64,000 nt of DNA from DATJKD01 sp963834855 (GCA_963834855.1 CAWIDH010000022.1:124001-188000), one strand, 5' to 3'. Positions 43,698 through 54,976 are shown, counted from the first letter of the stretch. Made by a program: numbers and translations. Notes: generated from the letters alone by a model not told the origin.

Positions 43698-43770
43698 AAA
43701 TTCGGCTCACGGAAAGTCGGCTCAGAGCTGAATTCCTCGAAAATCAGCTCGGAGCTGAATTTCACCTTTT
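43690..43770. repeat. Palindromic repeat cluster (family copy 2)
   Basis: Three successive imperfect units of the GGCTC(A/G)GAGC type: AAAATTCGGCTC, AGTCGGCTCAGAGCTGAATT and AAAATCAGCTCGGAGCTGAA. Same family as 4791-4865 and 44378-44492. Located in the convergent spacer between the Cys-rich gene and the DUF502 gene; may act as terminator. Confidence 0.7.
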
Positions 43771-44358
43771 CGCCGGCGGGGCACTCTGCACGCCGCCCAT
43801 GAGCGCCAGGCGCATCCCCGCCTCCACGGTGAGCGAGGTCGGCTCGAGCGACTCGCGCGGGAGGAAAAGGGTGTAGCCGCCCACCATGTAGCTCATCGGC
43901 AGGTACACGGCGACGGTGTCGTCCTGGGCGCGCTCCGGGCCGAGCACCGCGCCGGATTCCGCCGTGACGAAGCCGATCAGCTTCCCCGGACCGAAAGGCA
44001 CGAGCACGACGCGCTGCAGGTCGCTGCCCTTGCCGGCGGTCGGGAAGAAACCGATGAAGTCGCGCGTCGCGATATAGATCGTCTTGACGACCGGTATCCG
44101 TGCGAACACTTTATCGCCCACGCGCAGCACGCGGCGCACTACATAGGCGTTGATCGCGAGGCCCACGACGTAGAGCAGCGCCAGGCCCGCGAGAAGCCCG
44201 AGCCCCGGCCAGTAGTAGTCGTCGGGTATCAGGAGCTTGATGAGCCTGGAAAACAGCCGTTCCGCCGTGACCGCGAGCCAGTACACGACGTACAGCGTCA
44301 GGCCGATCGGCAGGATCGCCACCAGCCCCTTCAGCACCGTGTTCCAGATCCTGCGCAT
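43762..44358 (-). CDS. DUF502 membrane protein
   Basis: 198 residues with two N-terminal hydrophobic segments (VLKGLVAILPIGLTLYVVYW and WPGLGLLAGLALLYVVGLAI) and a soluble C-terminal domain. IPVVKTIYIATRDFIGFFP, VVLVPFGPGKLIGFVTAESG and VAVYLPMSYMVGGYTLFLPR are diagnostic of DUF502. Function unknown. The ATG at 44358 is the family start; an in-frame ATG at 44400 lies inside the repeat sequence. Confidence 0.9.
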   Translation of the reverse strand: MRRIWNTVLKGLVAILPIGLTLYVVYWLAVTAERLFSRLIKLLIPDDYYWPGLGLLAGLALLYVVGLAINAYVVRRVLRVGDKVFARIPVVKTIYIATRDFIGFFPTAGKGSDLQRVVLVPFGPGKLIGFVTAESGAVLGPERAQDDTVAVYLPMSYMVGGYTLFLPRESLEPTSLTVEAGMRLALMGGVQSAPPAKR

Positions 44359-44377
44359 GCGCGTGCCCGCCCGGGAA

Positions 44378-44492
44378 ATTTCGGCTCGAGGCCGGATCAC
44401 GCAAGATTAATCCGGCTCGGAGCCGAATATCCCCATAAATCGGCTCAGGCTGAATATTCCGGATAAATCGGCTCCGAGCCGGATTTTTTCAA
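44378..44492. repeat. Palindromic repeat cluster (family copy 3)
   Basis: Four units: AAATTTCGGCTCGAGGCCGG, TAATCCGGCTCGGAGCCGAA, AAATCGGCTCAGGCTGAATA and AAATCGGCTCCGAGCCGGAT followed by TTTTT. It fills most of the divergent spacer between DUF502 and dacB, so the units may affect transcription of both. The T-run after the last unit resembles a terminator. Confidence 0.75.
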
Positions 44493-44545
44493 TCACGTAT
44501 CATCCGCCGTTGCCACGCCGCCGCCGGGAATCACGTCGAAGGGAA

Positions 44546-45979
44546 ATGCGGATACTCGCACGCGCCGCCACACTCGCCCTCCTGCTCGCGAGCGCCACGC
44601 CTGCCAGCCCAAAGGATCGCGACTACCTGCCACCGGCAGTCGCGCAAGCACTCACGCGCGGGCGAATCCCCGCCACCAGCCTCAGCGTCTACGTCCGCGA
44701 GGTCGGCCGCGAGGAGCCGCTCGTCAGCTACAACTCGACCGTGCCGCGCAATCCCGCCTCCACGATGAAGGTGCTGACGACCTACGCGGCCCTCGAGCTG
44801 CTGGGGCCGGCGTACACCTGGCGCACTCGCGCCTACGCCACCGGCCCGGTCAAGGGCGAGGTGCTGAAAGGCGATCTCGTGCTCGTCGGCGGCGGCGATC
44901 CGTTCCTGATCGCCGAGCGCTGGTGGGCGTTCGTCAATGGCCTGCGCCAGACCGGCCTCGAGCGCATCGGTGGCGACGTCGTCATCGACAACTCGCTCTT
45001 CGCGCCGCAGACCGAGGATCGCGGCGCCTTCGACAACCGACCGTTTCGCACCTACAACGTGCTGCCCGACGCGCTGCTGGTCAATTTCCAGACGATCGAG
45101 CTCAGCGTCGTGCCGGACGCCGCGAGCCGGCGCATCCGCACTTCCACGCAGCCGACGCCGGCGAACCTCGTGATCGACAACGACGTGCAGCTCTACAAGG
45201 GCAGCTGCCGACGCGGTTCCGGCAGCATCGTCGTGGCGATGCCGGACGGCGCAAGCGGAAGCCGCATCACGCTCGCCGGCCGCTACGCCGACGGCTGCGG
45301 GCCGGTCACGTTCAGGCGCGCCGTGATGCAGGCGCCGGACTTCGCGTACGGCACCTTCAAGACGCTGTGGCGCGAGTCGGGCGGGACGCTCGACGGCGGA
45401 ATGAAGCACGGGACGGTGTCCCCGGACGCGCGCCTGCTCTACACCTTCGAGTCGCCGACGCTCGCCGAGATCATCCGGCTCATCAACAAGCACTCGAGCA
45501 ACGTGATGGCGCGCACGCTGCTGCTCACGATCGGCGCGGAGAAGGCCGGGCGGCCCGCGACCACCTACGGCGGCAAGCAGGCCGTCATGAACTGGCTCGC
45601 GTCGAAGGGCATCACCATCCCCGGGCTCTTTCTCGACAACGGCTCCGGCCTGTCGCGCGACGAGCGCATCACGGCCGCCGGGCTGGCCGACGTGCTGCTC
45701 GCCGCGCACGTGAGCCAGTACCAGCCCGAGTTCGCCGCCTCGCTGCCGCTCTCCGCGACCGACGGCACGCTCAAGCGGCGATTCCGCGCACCCGAAATGC
45801 AGGGCCGGCTGCGGATGAAGACGGGCAATCTCGACGGTGTGAGCGCGCTCGCAGGTTATGTCAATGCAGCGTCCGGCCGCACTTACATCGCGGTGATCCT
45901 GCTCAACCACCCGGACGTCGAGAAAGGCCCGGGCGAGGCCGTGCAGGCCGCGCTCGTGGAGTGGCTGTTCTCGCAGTAG
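44546..45979 (+). CDS. dacB: D-alanyl-D-alanine carboxypeptidase/endopeptidase (PBP4)
   Basis: Periplasmic class C penicillin-binding protein that cuts peptidoglycan cross-bridges. Signal peptide MRILARAATLALLLASATPA. Active-site motifs in order: SxxK in NPASTMKVLTTYAALE, SxN in NKHSSNVMARTLLL, and KTG in RMKTGNLDGVSALAGYV, with the typical PBP4 insert between the first two. 477 residues from the ATG at 44546, which has a GAAGGGAA ribosome site and begins the signal peptide. Single gene, followed after 85 bases by the HIT gene. Confidence 0.95.
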   Translation: MRILARAATLALLLASATPASPKDRDYLPPAVAQALTRGRIPATSLSVYVREVGREEPLVSYNSTVPRNPASTMKVLTTYAALELLGPAYTWRTRAYATGPVKGEVLKGDLVLVGGGDPFLIAERWWAFVNGLRQTGLERIGGDVVIDNSLFAPQTEDRGAFDNRPFRTYNVLPDALLVNFQTIELSVVPDAASRRIRTSTQPTPANLVIDNDVQLYKGSCRRGSGSIVVAMPDGASGSRITLAGRYADGCGPVTFRRAVMQAPDFAYGTFKTLWRESGGTLDGGMKHGTVSPDARLLYTFESPTLAEIIRLINKHSSNVMARTLLLTIGAEKAGRPATTYGGKQAVMNWLASKGITIPGLFLDNGSGLSRDERITAAGLADVLLAAHVSQYQPEFAASLPLSATDGTLKRRFRAPEMQGRLRMKTGNLDGVSALAGYVNAASGRTYIAVILLNHPDVEKGPGEAVQAALVEWLFSQ

Positions 45980-46064
45980 CGGCCCGCGACCGCCGCCTCC
46001 CCGCCGCGTCTCCGCGCTGCCCGGCTCGCTATACTCAGCCTCCGGCACGAGCCAGGGCAGCGAA

Positions 46065-46484
46065 ATGGCCTACGATCGCAACAATCCCTTCGCGCGCATC
46101 CTGCGCGGCGAGCTCCCCGCCCACCGCGTCTACGAGGACGAGCTCACGCTCGCCTTCATGGACCTGATGCCACAGGCCGAGGGCCACACGCTCGTCATTC
46201 CCAAGGCCGAGGCCGAGAGCATCCTCGACGTACCCGAGACCGCGCTCACGGCGCTGGCGCTCACCACGCAGCGCGTCGCGCGCGCGGTGAAGCAGGCGTT
46301 CGATGCGCCGGGCATCCTGATCGCGCAGTTGAACGGGCGGGCCGCCGGGCAGAGCGTGTTCCACATTCACTTCCACATCCTGCCGCGCCGCGAGGGCCTC
46401 GAGCTGCGCTTCCACGGACGCGACCTCGCGGATCCGAAGCTCCTCGCCGAGCACGCGGCGCGCATCCGCGCCGCGCTCGGCTGA
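46065..46484 (+). CDS. HIT-family nucleotide hydrolase/transferase
   Basis: 139-residue HIT protein: NPFARILRGELPAHRVYEDE, GHTLVIPKAEAESILDVPE and the histidine triad FHIHFHILPRREG (H-x-H-x-H). Members hydrolyse nucleoside phosphoramidates or AP4A; the true substrate is unknown. Cytoplasmic. It lies just upstream of the acetyl-CoA synthetase gene (28 bases) and may be co-transcribed with it. Confidence 0.92.
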   Translation: MAYDRNNPFARILRGELPAHRVYEDELTLAFMDLMPQAEGHTLVIPKAEAESILDVPETALTALALTTQRVARAVKQAFDAPGILIAQLNGRAAGQSVFHIHFHILPRREGLELRFHGRDLADPKLLAEHAARIRAALG

Positions 46485-46512
46485 CGGCGCACACGGCCAG
46501 CGAGGGACGACC

Positions 46513-48654
<2,142 letters not shown>

Positions 48655-48903
48655 CGGCAAGGCCGAGGGAGAGGAGGCGGCACGCGAGCAAGCCCCGCGT
48701 TACCAGCGGCGAAGGGCCGGTGGTACTGATTTGACATTGTCGGCGGCCCGACGCCTGCCCGCCAGCCTGCGCTGCTGACCCCCGATGCCGGACGGCCCGA
48801 ATTCTTCTCAAGCGGCCTGCAATACGCTACCTTTGACTGGTCGCCAGGTGGGCAAGGGGGACAGGTTCTGGCCTGCGGGACGCAGGGCACAGAAGGGTCG
48901 ACA

Positions 48904-50691
48904 TTGACTCAATCCGCAGACGTGTTCGTCAGCTATTCGCGCGAGGACAAGGATCGCGTCCTCGACGTCGTGGCGAAGCTGCGTGCGGCCGGTGTCAGTG
49001 TATGGGTCGATCAGAGCGGGATTGATGGCGCCGCACTCTGGGGCGAAGCCATCGTCAATGCCCTCGACAGCGCCAAGGTCCTGCTGCTCATGGTCACGGA
49101 GTCGGCCGGCAGGTCGCACAACGTGGCGAAGGAGGTCATGCTGACCAGCGAGCGGAAGGGCCACATCCTGCCCGTCCTGCTCGAGCAGATCACCATTCCG
49201 CCGAGCCTCAAGTACCCGCTCGCCGGCATCCAGCACATCGACTACTCTCGGGGTGATCCGGATCAGAACCTGAAATCCGTGCTGCGTTCGCTTCAGACGC
49301 TGGGTGTCAGCGTCGCTCCGTCACCCGGAGCAGTAACCTCGGGCGTCAATCCGCGTTCCAGCAAGGCCGCAAGCACTCCTGCCCCGCAGAGCCCCGAACA
49401 TGCCATCGAGCCGGGGGCGCTGGCCGTGCTGCCGTTCGACAACATCAGCCCCGACCAGGAGACCGACTACTTCAGCGACGGGCTGACCGAGGAGCTGATC
49501 GCCCGGCTCTCCCTGGTCAGAGAGATCGAACTCGTCTCGCGCTGGGCCACGATGCAGTACAAGGGGCGCATACAGGACATCCGCGCGGTCGGCAACGAGC
49601 TCGGCGCGCGTTACATCGCGGGCGGGAGCGTCCGGCGGTTCCATGACTCGGTGCGCATCACAGTCCAGCTCGTCGATGTCGCGACCAACCGGCAGCTGTG
49701 GGGAAACACGTACAAGGGCAAGCTCGACGACATCTTCGACATCCAGGAACAGGTCGCGCAGCAGATCGTCGAGGCGCTCAAGCTCAAGCTCAGCTTCTCG
49801 GAGCAGGTCTCGCTGACCAAGCGGCAGACCGTCAACGCACAGGCGTATGACCTCTACCTGCGCGGCCAGGAACACCTGTACCGCCTGACCAAGCGCAGCA
49901 GCGAGTACGCAATCCAGCTCTTCGAGAAGGCCATCGAGCTCGACCCGCGCTTCGCGGCCGCGTACGCGGGATGTTCGAGTGCGTACGGGCAGGTGTACCA
50001 GCAATTCTCGCGACAGGAAAAGTTCCGGGAAAGGGCCCAGGAGCTCAGCTTCAAGGCCCTGATGTACGACAACAATCTGCCCGAAGCCTACCGGGCCATG
50101 GGATTGTCGTACTTTCTCTGGGGCAAGTTCGACGAAGCTGCCGCGTCGTGCAAGAAGGCGATCGAAATCGATCCGGACGATTTCATCGCGCACTGGACGC
50201 TCGGGCGCATATGTTTCACGGAGGGCAAGCTCGATCAGGCCTTGGACCTGTTCCGGCGGGTTGCCGAGATCAAGCCCGGTTTTTATGCGGGCCACGTCGA
50301 TCTCGCGCAGACTCTCATGGGACTCGGGCGGACGGAGGAGGCCGAAGTCGTCTACGAGCAGCTGCTGCAGCTCTTTCCGAACTACCTGCTCCAGAATCCG
50401 GACGACTCCCGGGCCCGGCTGATCTATGCCAACCAGCTGGGCCGGGTCGGGCGCAGGGACCAGGCACTTCAGGAATGCGCCAAGGCGCTGGAGCTGAGCC
50501 CGGGCGACCCGGTGATGCACTACAACGCGGCCTGCATGTACTCGAATCTCGGCGAGACCAGCCAGACGATCGCCGCGCTGCGTCAGGCGATCGAGGCTGG
50601 CTACGCCAACTTCGGCTGGATGAGAAACGATCCAGACTTCGCGTCACTGCGCGACAATCCCGAGTTCATCGAGCTGATGCAGGGACGCTGA
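48904..50691 (+). CDS. TIR domain / TolB-like / TPR protein
   Basis: 595 residues. TIR domain (1-135): SADVFVSYSREDKDRVLDVV, GVSVWVDQSGIDGAALWGEA, VLLLMVTESAGRSHNVAKEV (the Glu of AKEV is a candidate NADase residue), PLAGIQHIDYS. Linker with Pro/Ser. FlgO/TolB-like domain (175-290): GALAVLPFDNISPDQETDYF, LTEELIARLSLVREIELVSR, GGSVRRFHDSVRITVQLVDV. Then about six TPR repeats. No membrane helix. TTG start at 48904 (AGAAGGG upstream). Relative of the membrane-anchored protein at 17963-19657. TIR-TPR proteins occur in signalling and in antiphage systems, but no partner gene of a defence type lies next to it; role unknown. Confidence 0.88.
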   Translation: MTQSADVFVSYSREDKDRVLDVVAKLRAAGVSVWVDQSGIDGAALWGEAIVNALDSAKVLLLMVTESAGRSHNVAKEVMLTSERKGHILPVLLEQITIPPSLKYPLAGIQHIDYSRGDPDQNLKSVLRSLQTLGVSVAPSPGAVTSGVNPRSSKAASTPAPQSPEHAIEPGALAVLPFDNISPDQETDYFSDGLTEELIARLSLVREIELVSRWATMQYKGRIQDIRAVGNELGARYIAGGSVRRFHDSVRITVQLVDVATNRQLWGNTYKGKLDDIFDIQEQVAQQIVEALKLKLSFSEQVSLTKRQTVNAQAYDLYLRGQEHLYRLTKRSSEYAIQLFEKAIELDPRFAAAYAGCSSAYGQVYQQFSRQEKFRERAQELSFKALMYDNNLPEAYRAMGLSYFLWGKFDEAAASCKKAIEIDPDDFIAHWTLGRICFTEGKLDQALDLFRRVAEIKPGFYAGHVDLAQTLMGLGRTEEAEVVYEQLLQLFPNYLLQNPDDSRARLIYANQLGRVGRRDQALQECAKALELSPGDPVMHYNAACMYSNLGETSQTIAALRQAIEAGYANFGWMRNDPDFASLRDNPEFIELMQGR

Positions 50692-50714
50692 GAACCCTCA
50701 CAGGGCGCAGTCGG

Positions 50715-50860
50715 CCGCCGCATCCTGCGCAAGATCGCCGCCTACGAACACGATCAACTGGGCGACCTGTCGAGCCGGTTTCGACGAGATCGACACCGAC
50801 ACCGACGACGACGGCGCGATCGCGCTCGACGAGTTCGTCGCGTGGTGGGCAAAAGATTGA
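50715..50860 (+). pseudogene. Decayed partial copy of the acs 3' end (EF-hand tail)
   Basis: The first part matches the acs gene from about 48336 to 48395 (CGCCGCATCCTGCGCAAGAT...), then jumps to the EF-hand end (48572-48654: GGTTTCGACGAGATCGACAC...), finishing at TGG TGG GCA AAA GAT TGA. About 150 bases are deleted between GTGTCG and CCGGTTTCG, the frame is shifted at the join, and six bases (GACACC) are duplicated within the loop codons. Non-coding remnant downstream of the TIR gene. Confidence 0.85.
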
Positions 50861-51201
50861 GCCAAAGTCCCCCGGTTACGGGATAGGTGTATTCTTCGGG
50901 TTTCGAGGTGTGGAGGACGCAGAAAACACAGGTCTATCAGGCAAGTTCGTTTGAACGTTCAGAAACTTGTGCTGGGCATTTCACAAAACCTATCAAGAAG
51001 AGCAAGAAGACAAAACCTGGCAGCTCCAAGAACGTCTGCCAGCATCAGTCAGGACTGCGCCCTGCAACAGGGTGTCATTAACAGTCGATTGTCAGGGAAC
51101 CCTTGTGCCCGGCTCGCGCATTGGCCGGGCAACCGCTTCTGCTGAGGCTTCGCTTCGATCCAGCAGAGAAACCCAAACCATAATTGGCAAGGAGGGCAGT
51201 T
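50861..51201. other. Spacer upstream of a secreted-protein gene
   Basis: About 340 bases, less GC-rich than its surroundings. Contains no recognisable gene; the last 20 bases hold the ribosome site AAGGAGGGCAGTT of the following gene. No clear promoter hexamers identified. Confidence 0.4.
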
Positions 51202-53361
51202 ATGGATCACTGCAAATTCAGCCGATCTGGCAGACACCTCCAGCTTTTCAAGGGATGGAGTGTCCCGCTGATGGTGCTGCTCTCGAGTCCGCATGCGTAT
51301 GCTCAGCGGCGCCTGCGAATGACGAGTGCGCTGGTGCGACCGTCATTCCGTCCATACCGTTCCTTGACAGTGTCGATACCACCACCGCCACGAGTAATCC
51401 CGCCGATCCCTCGCTCAGCTGTAACGGCAACGGCGCTCAAAGCGATGGCAGACACCGTCTGGTATCGCTGGACGCCACCCGACGACATAACTGTCAACAT
51501 CAGCACGGACGGCAGCACGGGAACGGGCGGGGCGCCTTTGGACACTGCACACGGTGTCTTCACGGGTACCTGCGCTGCTCTCACCGAAGTGGCGTGTGTC
51601 GACATTGGCCTTACCGACGACCTCATTTTCGAGGCGACCGGTGGGGTCACCTATTTCCTCAAGTTTGGCGAATTCCTCAACGGCGCCGGCGGCGGCAATC
51701 TGCAGGTCACCGTGGACGTGCCCCCTCCACCGGAGCTGGTGGTTCTCGAGTCGGTTCGCGACGGTACTTCTTCGCCAATCAGGGATCTCGTTTCGGCTGC
51801 TTCTGCTTTCTCAACCCGCGCTCCGGGAACGTCAGCACCCCAGGAAGTCCCGATGTTCATGCGGGACGACGGCAAGGTGGAGTCTTCCACGGAGGGCGGG
51901 GGCACGCGGGAGCTCTCGAGGGGGAAGATGGAGGCGTCTGGCTCGAGCACTTCAGCAGCCTCCGCCGACGTCCCTTCGCTCAGCGCGGCCTCGGCGATCA
52001 ACCTCCTGCAGGTCTTCGACGGGGCGGAGAACGATGACAACTTCCGCCAGCTGGGCGGCATCCTGATTGCGCCGCCCGACACCGACGGCGATGTCGGCCG
52101 GACACACTACGTGCAGATGACCAACCTGGTGACGACCATCTTCGACAAGGGCGGCAACGTCGTCCTCGGTCCCTTCGCCAACAATGTCTTCTGGAGGGGG
52201 CTGGGCGGACTCTGCGAGACGACCAACCGGGGCGACCCGATCGTGATCTATGACGAGGAGACGGACAGGTGGCTGGTGAGCCAGTTTGCGCTCATTTCTT
52301 CGGCAACGCCGCCGTGGTCCCTGTGTATCGCTATCTCGACGACGGGGGATCCGACCGGTCCCTACTATCAGCACGAGTTTAATTTTTCCGGCATCGGGTT
52401 CCCGGATTACCCGAAATTCGGGTTCGTCACCGACGCCATCGGCGTGATGGTCAACCTGTTCAGCCCCTTCCAGGGTGCAGGGCTGGGTGCGATCGACAAG
52501 GCCGAAGCCTTCAGCGCAAACCAGACGACGATGGTGTTCTTCAAGCTGGGCACGAGTGAGTTTGGCTTTGTCACGGGTGACAACGACGGCCCGGTTTTCG
52601 ACAACATGCCACCGACGTTCTTCACCAACAACGGCAGCTCCGGCAACCGGATCGACGTTTGGGAAATCGCACCGGACTTCGCCGATCCCGGTGATTCCAC
52701 GGTCAGCGAGGTGGCGAGGATCCCGGTCTCGCCGTTCGATACCGACCTATGCCCGGCCGCCCGGGAACAATGCATCGGCCAGCCAGGCTCAGGCACCGGC
52801 ACGTTTCCGAACAACATCCCGTTCCTGGAAGCCATCTCCGACCGCCTGATGCATCGCTTGCAGTTGCGTGACTTCGGCCAGGAGAAACGGGCGCTCGTCA
52901 ACCACACGGTTGACGCCGACGGCAATGGCAAGGCGGGCATCCGCTGGTACGAGTTCCGTAACCACAAGGACAGGGGGTGGGAGTTGAACAAGGAGGAGAC
53001 CTTCTCACCCGACGGCGACCACCGCTGGATGGGCAGTATCGCGATGAACGCCAGGGGCGAGACATGCCTGGGGTACAGCATCTCGAGCAGCACCACGCAC
53101 CCGAGTATCGGCATGGCTTGCCGCATTGGCACCTCGAGCCACCTCAACACCGGGGAGCTGGTGGCTTTCGATGGCAACGTCGATGCTCACGTGCAGAGGC
53201 AGACCGCGCGCTGGGGCGACTACAGCGCCATGGCTGTCGACCCCGTCGATGGCACGTTCTGGTACACACAGGAGTTCGCCGAGCCGAACCAGGTGTTGCT
53301 GCCTCCCGTCAATCCGGAGCGATTCGGGTGGGCGACCAAGATCATTCACTTCGACCCCTGA
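51202..53361 (+). CDS. Large secreted protein of unknown function (two compensating frame breaks)
   Basis: About 720 residues. Signal region LFKGWSVPLMVLLSSPHAYAQ; then (after a frame change near 51300) APANDECAGATVIPSIPFLD and DTTTATSNPADPSLSCNG, a Cys-containing module common in secreted bacterial proteins; after a second change near 51445 the frame returns with DTVWYRWTPPDDITVNISTD. The rest is a repeat-rich beta protein: DTDGDVGRTHYVQMTNLVTT, GDPIVIYDEETDRWLVSQFA, SLCIAISTTGDPTGPYYQHE, RWMGSIAMNARGETCLGYSI, RWGDYSAMAVDPVDGTFWYT. This looks like a propeller-type extracellular protein found in many soil and marine bacteria; no enzyme motif. The span is a multiple of three, as expected for compensating breaks. 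A hairpin terminator follows at 53428-53462. Confidence 0.75.
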   Translation: MDHCKFSRSGRHLQLFKGWSVPLMVLLSSPHAYAQRRLRMTSALVRPSFRPYRSLTVSIPPPPRVIPPIPRSAVTATALKAMADTVWYRWTPPDDITVNISTDGSTGTGGAPLDTAHGVFTGTCAALTEVACVDIGLTDDLIFEATGGVTYFLKFGEFLNGAGGGNLQVTVDVPPPPELVVLESVRDGTSSPIRDLVSAASAFSTRAPGTSAPQEVPMFMRDDGKVESSTEGGGTRELSRGKMEASGSSTSAASADVPSLSAASAINLLQVFDGAENDDNFRQLGGILIAPPDTDGDVGRTHYVQMTNLVTTIFDKGGNVVLGPFANNVFWRGLGGLCETTNRGDPIVIYDEETDRWLVSQFALISSATPPWSLCIAISTTGDPTGPYYQHEFNFSGIGFPDYPKFGFVTDAIGVMVNLFSPFQGAGLGAIDKAEAFSANQTTMVFFKLGTSEFGFVTGDNDGPVFDNMPPTFFTNNGSSGNRIDVWEIAPDFADPGDSTVSEVARIPVSPFDTDLCPAAREQCIGQPGSGTGTFPNNIPFLEAISDRLMHRLQLRDFGQEKRALVNHTVDADGNGKAGIRWYEFRNHKDRGWELNKEETFSPDGDHRWMGSIAMNARGETCLGYSISSSTTHPSIGMACRIGTSSHLNTGELVAFDGNVDAHVQRQTARWGDYSAMAVDPVDGTFWYTQEFAEPNQVLLPPVNPERFGWATKIIHFDP

Positions 53362-53427
53362 CCAGGAGGCAGGGCGTGACCGTGCCGTGGGCCGCAGCGC
53401 CTGGAGAAGGGTAGGCGGCACATGAAC

Positions 53428-53462
53428 GAAGGGGAGGGGTCTCGAGCTTGACCCTCCCCTTC
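53428..53462 (+). terminator. Hairpin terminator
   Basis: Stem GAAGGGGAGGGGTC (53428-53441) with GACCCTCCCCTTC (53450-53462), one G bulge, 8-base loop, followed by TTGT. Placed 67 bases after the stop of the large secreted-protein gene. Confidence 0.7.
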
Positions 53463-53512
53463 TTGTCCGGGTGCATCCGACGCTGAGCGGCAGCCGCGGC
53501 GGAGATTATGCA

Positions 53513-53938
53513 ATGAGCAGCCTAACGAGCTACCCGATGAATCGTTGCCGGAGGGTCTTCAGCCATGTTCCAGTGATTCTGTCGGCGATGGTCCTGGTCG
53601 GTGCTCTGCATCCCGCCAGACCAGTGATTGCCGATGGCACGGGGATCAGGGGGAAGGTCCTGCGAGGACCCGTCGATCCCGGACCGACGATCATGGGGAA
53701 ACCCGACGAAGCACCGTTTCGTGCGTACTTTCACGTGCTGGACTGGGAGAGAGAAGTGGCCCGCTTCGAGTCCGACGAGAAGGGGCGCTTCGAGGTTCCC
53801 CTGGGCCCGGGCGAGTACACGATCGTCCCGGACAAGTCGGCGCCGATCCTGTTTCCCCACCAGCAGAAGAAGGCCGTTACCGTGCCGGAGGAAGGTTTCG
53901 CCGAGGTTACGCTCAGGTTCGACACCGGCATGCGGTGA
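53513..53938 (+). CDS. Exported carboxypeptidase-regulatory-like protein
   Basis: 141 residues from the ATG at 53513 (an in-frame GTG at 53471 is also possible). Signal region VFSHVPVILSAMVLVGALHP; then a beta-sandwich pattern: GIRGKVLRGPVDPGPTIMGK, FESDEKGRFEVPLGPGEYTI, the hallmark of CarboxypepD_reg-like domains. No catalytic motif. Probably secreted or periplasmic; function unknown. Confidence 0.7.
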   Translation: MSSLTSYPMNRCRRVFSHVPVILSAMVLVGALHPARPVIADGTGIRGKVLRGPVDPGPTIMGKPDEAPFRAYFHVLDWEREVARFESDEKGRFEVPLGPGEYTIVPDKSAPILFPHQQKKAVTVPEEGFAEVTLRFDTGMR

Positions 53939-53960
53939 GGACTGCCGACACACGGTGTCG

Positions 53961-54956
53961 TCACCGCGTGTCGGGGATCTCAGTTCCCTCCGCGGACGCC
54001 TCGCCGCCCGAATCGCGCGCCCGGCCCGGAAGCAGTTGCGGCAGCCTCGGGAATTTCACGTTCTGGAACAGCACGAGCGCGACGCCCGCCAGCACCAGCA
54101 CGGCCCCGGCGATCGTCGCCGTCGTGATCGTCTCCCCGAGCACGATCGCGCCGAGCAACACGGCAATGACGGGGTTCACCAGCGCATAGGTCGCGACCTT
54201 CTGCGCCGGCTCCTGCGTCAGCAGCCACACGTAGCATGTGAGCGCGATGATGCTGCCGAACACCGCGAGATAGAGCACCGCGAGGAGGGATGCGACCGAC
54301 ACCTGCGACGGGTCGAAGCCGATCCATTCGAAGGTCACGAGCGCCATCGCTCCCTGGAACAAACCGCCCGCCAGCATCTGTGCGCTCGCGACGCCGAGCA
54401 CCTGCGCCGGCCGCGTCGCGCGCTTCTGCTGCAGGGTGCCGATGCTCCATGCTACGACGGCGAAAAGGATCGCCACCACGTACACGGGCGCTGCATCGCC
54501 GCCGACACCGTGCCGCGTCGCGACGACCGTCGCGACGCCGGCGAGCGCGAGCCCCGTCCCGACAAGTGACCGTCCGCCCGGCGCACGCCGCTCGAACGAG
54601 ACCCAGTTGAGCAGCAGCACGACGACCGGGATCGCGGCCACGACCAGTGCGGCGATGCCCGACGGCAGCCCCTGCTGCGCCCAGACGACGAACCCGTTGC
54701 CCATGCCTCCGAGCAGCGCACCCGAGAGCAGCGCATGGCGCCACGGCAGCCCGCGCAGCTGTGCCGGCTCGCGCAAGCGCAGCCAGGCGAACATCAGCGC
54801 CGCGGCGAACAGGTAACGGATGGCGCCGCTCATGAACGGCGGCAGCGTCTGGATCGCGAACGCGATCGCGAGATACGTCGTACCCCAGACCAGGTAGATG
54901 GATCCGTATGCGAGCGTGATGCGGATTTTCGACGTGGCGCTGCCCATGCCGGGCAC
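53961..54956 (-). CDS. EamA/DMT-family transporter
   Basis: 331 residues, ten hydrophobic segments in two EamA repeats: YGSIYLVWGTTYLAIAFAIQ, GFVVWAQQGLPSGIAALVVA, then SIGTLQQKRATRPAQVLGVA and ALVNPVIAVLLGAIVLGETI (the family PxxxxxxxxxxxGE signature). Small-molecule exporter. Divergent from the MocR regulator gene over a 94-base spacer that holds repeat operators, so it is probably the regulator's target. Confidence 0.9.
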   Translation of the reverse strand: MPGMGSATSKIRITLAYGSIYLVWGTTYLAIAFAIQTLPPFMSGAIRYLFAAALMFAWLRLREPAQLRGLPWRHALLSGALLGGMGNGFVVWAQQGLPSGIAALVVAAIPVVVLLLNWVSFERRAPGGRSLVGTGLALAGVATVVATRHGVGGDAAPVYVVAILFAVVAWSIGTLQQKRATRPAQVLGVASAQMLAGGLFQGAMALVTFEWIGFDPSQVSVASLLAVLYLAVFGSIIALTCYVWLLTQEPAQKVATYALVNPVIAVLLGAIVLGETITTATIAGAVLVLAGVALVLFQNVKFPRLPQLLPGRARDSGGEASAEGTEIPDTR

Positions 54957-54976
54957 TCTGGCGCGGCGCTTCGCAA

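Noticed and set aside
48904..50691. TIR gene as part of a Thoeris or similar antiphage system
   Set aside because: No partner effector (ThsA-like), CBASS or other defence gene is nearby; the neighbours are metabolic and secreted-protein genes.
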